DNA of 38,184 nt from Bacteroidales bacterium (GTDB lineage Bacteria > Bacteroidota > Bacteroidia > Bacteroidales > F082), in contig JALNZT010000038.1 in the NCBI GenBank assembly GCA_023229135.1, positions 1 through 38,184 on the forward strand, given 5' to 3'. Each line of letters begins with the position of its first letter. The first letter of the stretch is position 1. Shown piece after piece: positions 35,470 to 38,184 of the stretch. The position numbers were made by a program, and so were the translations under genes. Below the pieces are notes generated by a model. The model searched no databases and was not told the origin of the DNA. It saw only the letters and a list, made by a program, of their open reading frames with translations.

Positions 35470-37383
35470 TTGGATAGTAAAAACAAAATTGATCGTAAGG
35501 CATATGCAGTGCCTGCCGCTGTAATTATTATTTTGATTGTTGCAGCGGTATTGCGTTTTTGGGGTTTGCAGCAGCTTCCCTTTATGCACGATGAGTTTAG
35601 TGCTTTGTTCAGAACACAATACAATTCTTTTGGCGATTTAATCCGCCTGGGTGTTGTTCAAAATGATTCGCATCCTGCGGGTGTTCAGGTGTTTTTGTTT
35701 TATTGGGTGAAACTTGTTGGTTTTAACGAGTTTTGGATAAAACTACCTTTTGCACTGATGGGGACAGCTTCCATATATTTTATTTATCGCATTGCAAACC
35801 AATGGTTTGGAGAGCTTTCTGGCGTGTTGTCAGCAGCTTTTATGGCAGCGATTCAATGTAGTATTTTTCATAGCCAGTTGGCCCGGCCTTATGCTGCCGG
35901 CTTGTTTTTTGTACTGTTACAGGTTTTTGTGTTAAGCCGTTGGATGGTAAGCACTCGAAAACCTAAGAAAGTTTCTGTTTTAGCCTTTGCGCTGGTTTGT
36001 TGGCTGGCAGCACTTATGCATGCTTTCTCGTTGGCATTGGCCGGATTAATTTATCTCAGCGGATTATTTTTAATTCAAAAAAGAGACCTAAAACCCTATC
36101 TGATAACAGGTTTGTTGGCCGTATTGTTTTATACGCCGCACATTCCCGTGTTTTATGCACAGCTAATGGCAGGTGGCATTGGCGACTGGCTTGGCAAGCC
36201 GGATAAAGATTTTTTGTGGAGTTTTTTGTTTTATGCAGCCAACTATTCCTGGTTTTTAGTGTTGATTTTGGGGGCTGTTTTTGCTTTTCCGTTTTTGCTT
36301 CGTCAAGCGAAAATTAGTTCGCGAAATCGACTGCGGATTGTTGCATTACTTTGGTTTTTTGTGCCGCTTGCTGTTGCCTGGACTTATTCATTGCTGCGCA
36401 CGCCAATTATGCAGTACAGCACCCTGTATTTTGGTTTTCCGTTTTTGGTGATGGTTTTCTTTTCTTTTTTTGATGATAAAAGCTTTGGCAAAAAGACCGT
36501 TTTTATACTGAGCATGACAGTGCTTTTTGTTGCTTCCTTTACCACTATTTTCGAACGGCAGCACCCAATACAGATGCAGAAGCAGGGCTTCGATCAGATT
36601 GCCGTTTCCATGGATAGCGCACGGCAGCAGTTTGGCGCTGATATTGCGTTGAGTTCATACAGTGCTACACCCGCTATGGCTGCTTTTTATCAGCAAAGGC
36701 ATGGGCTGGAAACTAAGGTCAAACGGTTTTCGAAGCAATCCACGCTACAGGATTTTGGTGATTGGCTTGCTACGCAAAATCAGGATGTCTTAGGTTTTGG
36801 CTGGACAGATTATGCCGCTGTGGAATGGGAGCTGCTCTCGGCCTGGTTTTATCCTTACGAAGTGCAGCACAAAGCCTGGTTTAATGCATGTTGGTTTGTG
36901 CGTGCTAAGTCAAAAACGCGATTTTCAAGCGAGGGAATGCCCCTACTGACAATCGAAAATATCGTTGAACATCAAGAACCCCAAAAAGATAGCTTGGTAT
37001 TTGATGCCACGCGGACTTATGGGGCTCCTTTGAGATGGGATAGTGATAAGCTTGATTCCGACATTAATTTGTTTGGAGTTGGTGCCTATGTTCTGCAGTC
37101 AGCTCCAATTAAGGAATTGCGGCTGGTTCTTGAAGTCCGTGAAAAAGCAACAGATTCACTATTGTATTGGAAAGCAGGAACCGTCGATAAAAGCTGGCAA
37201 GCAAATGGAGAGTTGGTTTTGATGACTGCCTTTAGATTTTCAAATATTGACTTGAAACCCCAAAATAGTTGTGTAAAAGCTTATCTCTGGAATAAAGGTG
37301 GCGAAGCTTTTCGACTGGTCAATATGTTTAGTTATCAGCGTGGGCAGCATCCCCATGTGCTGGGATTGGTAGAGCCACTTTAA
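35470..37383 (+). CDS. GT39-like membrane glycosyltransferase (GT-C fold)
   Basis: A 637-residue integral membrane protein with the PMT/ArnT pattern. A first helix (about 13-30) is followed by the acidic catalytic-type pair Asp41-Glu42 in PFMHDEFSAL, then about ten more helices up to residue 350 (including the family-like SQLARPYAAGLFF), and a soluble C-terminal region of about 250 residues. Such enzymes move a sugar from a polyprenyl-phosphate donor to a protein, lipid A or glycan outside the membrane; the acceptor here is unknown. The start is a TTG at 35470, one base after the pyrH stop. The frame has a TAG a few codons upstream and no ATG before the first helix, so translation is probably coupled to pyrH. 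Confidence 0.77.
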   Translation: MDSKNKIDRKAYAVPAAVIIILIVAAVLRFWGLQQLPFMHDEFSALFRTQYNSFGDLIRLGVVQNDSHPAGVQVFLFYWVKLVGFNEFWIKLPFALMGTASIYFIYRIANQWFGELSGVLSAAFMAAIQCSIFHSQLARPYAAGLFFVLLQVFVLSRWMVSTRKPKKVSVLAFALVCWLAALMHAFSLALAGLIYLSGLFLIQKRDLKPYLITGLLAVLFYTPHIPVFYAQLMAGGIGDWLGKPDKDFLWSFLFYAANYSWFLVLILGAVFAFPFLLRQAKISSRNRLRIVALLWFFVPLAVAWTYSLLRTPIMQYSTLYFGFPFLVMVFFSFFDDKSFGKKTVFILSMTVLFVASFTTIFERQHPIQMQKQGFDQIAVSMDSARQQFGADIALSSYSATPAMAAFYQQRHGLETKVKRFSKQSTLQDFGDWLATQNQDVLGFGWTDYAAVEWELLSAWFYPYEVQHKAWFNACWFVRAKSKTRFSSEGMPLLTIENIVEHQEPQKDSLVFDATRTYGAPLRWDSDKLDSDINLFGVGAYVLQSAPIKELRLVLEVREKATDSLLYWKAGTVDKSWQANGELVLMTAFRFSNIDLKPQNSCVKAYLWNKGGEAFRLVNMFSYQRGQHPHVLGLVEPL

Positions 37384-37440
37384 AATGAGCTGAAAAAGCC
37401 GCTAAGGTTGAAAAATTCAATGGCATTTCAAAATTTAGTT

Positions 37441-37448
37441 TAAATTTG
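37441..37448 (+). promoter_or_regulatory. -7 box of frr
   Basis: TAAATTTG matches TAnnTTTG and lies 27 bases before the frr ATG, giving a leader of about 20 bases. No TTTG is found at the expected -33 position. This suggests frr has its own promoter rather than depending on pyrH read-through. Confidence 0.45.
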
Positions 37449-37475
37449 TATTCAGTAATTGTAAACACCATTATT

Positions 37476-38039
37476 ATGACAGATGAAGCCGAATTTGTGC
37501 TGGATACAGCCCGCGAACAGATGGAAAATTCTATGACTCACTTAGAAAAAGAATTTGCAAAAATCAGAGCAGGAAAAGCCAGTCCCAGTATGCTTGGCGG
37601 TGTGATAGTTGAGTATTATGGCACGTATGTTCCCATAGAACAAACGGCCAATATCAATACTCCTGATGCCCGTCAAATAATTGTTCAGCCGTTTGATAGG
37701 TCAAGTATTGGCGCCATAGAAAAAGCTATTATGGCTGCAAATCTTGGTTTTAATCCCAGTAACGAAGGCGACCAAATCCGTATCAATGTGCCACCGCTTA
37801 CTGAAGAGCGGCGCAAAGGTCTTGTAAAAATGGCAAAAGTTGAGTCGGAGGAAGCTAAGATTAGTGTTCGTGCAGCGCGCCGGCAAGCCAATGAAGAAGC
37901 AAAGGCACTTGAAAAAGCTGGCGCACCTGAAGATGACATAAAACGTTTGGTAGAAAAAATTCAGGAGCTCACGGATGAGTTTATCAAAAAGGTTGACCAC
38001 TTTACTGATTTAAAGGAAAAAGATATTTTAACCGTCTGA
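37476..38039 (+). CDS. frr: ribosome recycling factor
   Basis: A 187-residue RRF that, with EF-G, splits the post-termination ribosome. The start MTDEAEFVLDTAREQM at 37476 gives the normal length; a TTG at 37446 would place it before the promoter's -7 region. The signature segments EFAKIRAGKASPSMLGGV, QPFDRSSIGAIEKAI and the C-terminal helix (KVDHFTDLKEKDILTV) are intact. It is separated from pyrH by the glycosyltransferase gene. Confidence 0.96.
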   Translation: MTDEAEFVLDTAREQMENSMTHLEKEFAKIRAGKASPSMLGGVIVEYYGTYVPIEQTANINTPDARQIIVQPFDRSSIGAIEKAIMAANLGFNPSNEGDQIRINVPPLTEERRKGLVKMAKVESEEAKISVRAARRQANEEAKALEKAGAPEDDIKRLVEKIQELTDEFIKKVDHFTDLKEKDILTV

Positions 38040-38142
38040 AAAACAAAAAACCATGTTACCTGCATTCCCGAAACACCTAACAAGTTGTAGATCCTAAAAA
38101 TCATGTAAATTCCTGATAATTTGCAAAATAATTCAGATTTTA

Positions 38143-38174
38143 TTTGGGGTTATCATCGTTATGTTATATATTTG
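38143..38174 (+). promoter_or_regulatory. strong promoter for a gene beyond the window
   Basis: TTTG (38143-38146), 20 bases, then TATATTTG (38167-38174): a very good Bacteroidota -33/-7 pair. The transcript would start at about the last bases of the window, so its gene lies to the right. Confidence 0.65.
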
Positions 38175-38184
38175 CACGCATAAC

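Overview
The window looks like chromosomal DNA of a Bacteroidota (Bacteroidetes) bacterium. Four things point that way: two surface proteins with C-terminal type IX secretion (T9SS) sorting domains; a complete Bat (Bacteroides aerotolerance) operon with its MoxR ATPase; the gene order rsfS-ftsH-LUD-cdsA-psd; and several start-proximal copies of the TAnnTTTG -7 box, sometimes with a TTTG -33 box, with almost no Shine-Dalgarno sequences. I cannot name the genus. I saw no rRNA, tRNA, insertion sequence, prophage or CRISPR array. Most of the window is core chromosome, and the unusual signals lie in the gaps between conserved blocks.

Layout. 1-307 is non-coding and ends in a bidirectional terminator. 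308-5521 (-) holds two tandem T9SS cargo proteins built on beta-propellers, with a good promoter upstream; one has its propeller nested inside an Fn3-like domain. 5813-15551 (-) is a nine-gene, tightly packed bat operon: moxR, DUF58, a membrane protein, batA, batB, batC, batD, batE and a terminal lipoprotein that resembles a transglutaminase without its catalytic cysteine. 15552-16792 is a decayed stretch carrying the broken remains of an MltC-type lytic transglycosylase. 16874-18132 (+) encodes a SpoU-family RNA methyltransferase and a YjjG-type HAD nucleotidase. 18129-22917 (-) encodes psd, cdsA, a LUD protein, ftsH and rsfS.

22918-23307 is a divergent spacer with a 38-bp perfect palindrome. 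It is followed by birA (+), a fragment of a T9SS C-terminal domain (24132-24305), then an SRPBCC protein and pyrE (-). Divergent from pyrE run a Nudix hydrolase, coaD and a TlpA-like redoxin protein (+). 28670-38039 (+) carries secA, a small lipoprotein overlapping a patatin/outer-membrane-barrel protein, pyrH, a GT39-like membrane glycosyltransferase and frr. The window closes with a strong promoter for a gene beyond its end.

How the genes work together. Much of the window concerns the cell envelope: SecA export, T9SS cargo, FtsH membrane proteolysis, CdsA/Psd phospholipid synthesis, the Bat membrane complex, a PlpD-like phospholipase and a lipid-linked sugar transferase. The rest is housekeeping (RsfS, Frr, PyrE, PyrH, CoaD, BirA). 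No defence or mobile system is evident. The best candidates for something undescribed are the nested propeller, the extended bat operon with its degenerate transglutaminase, and the palindromic element at 23080-23117.
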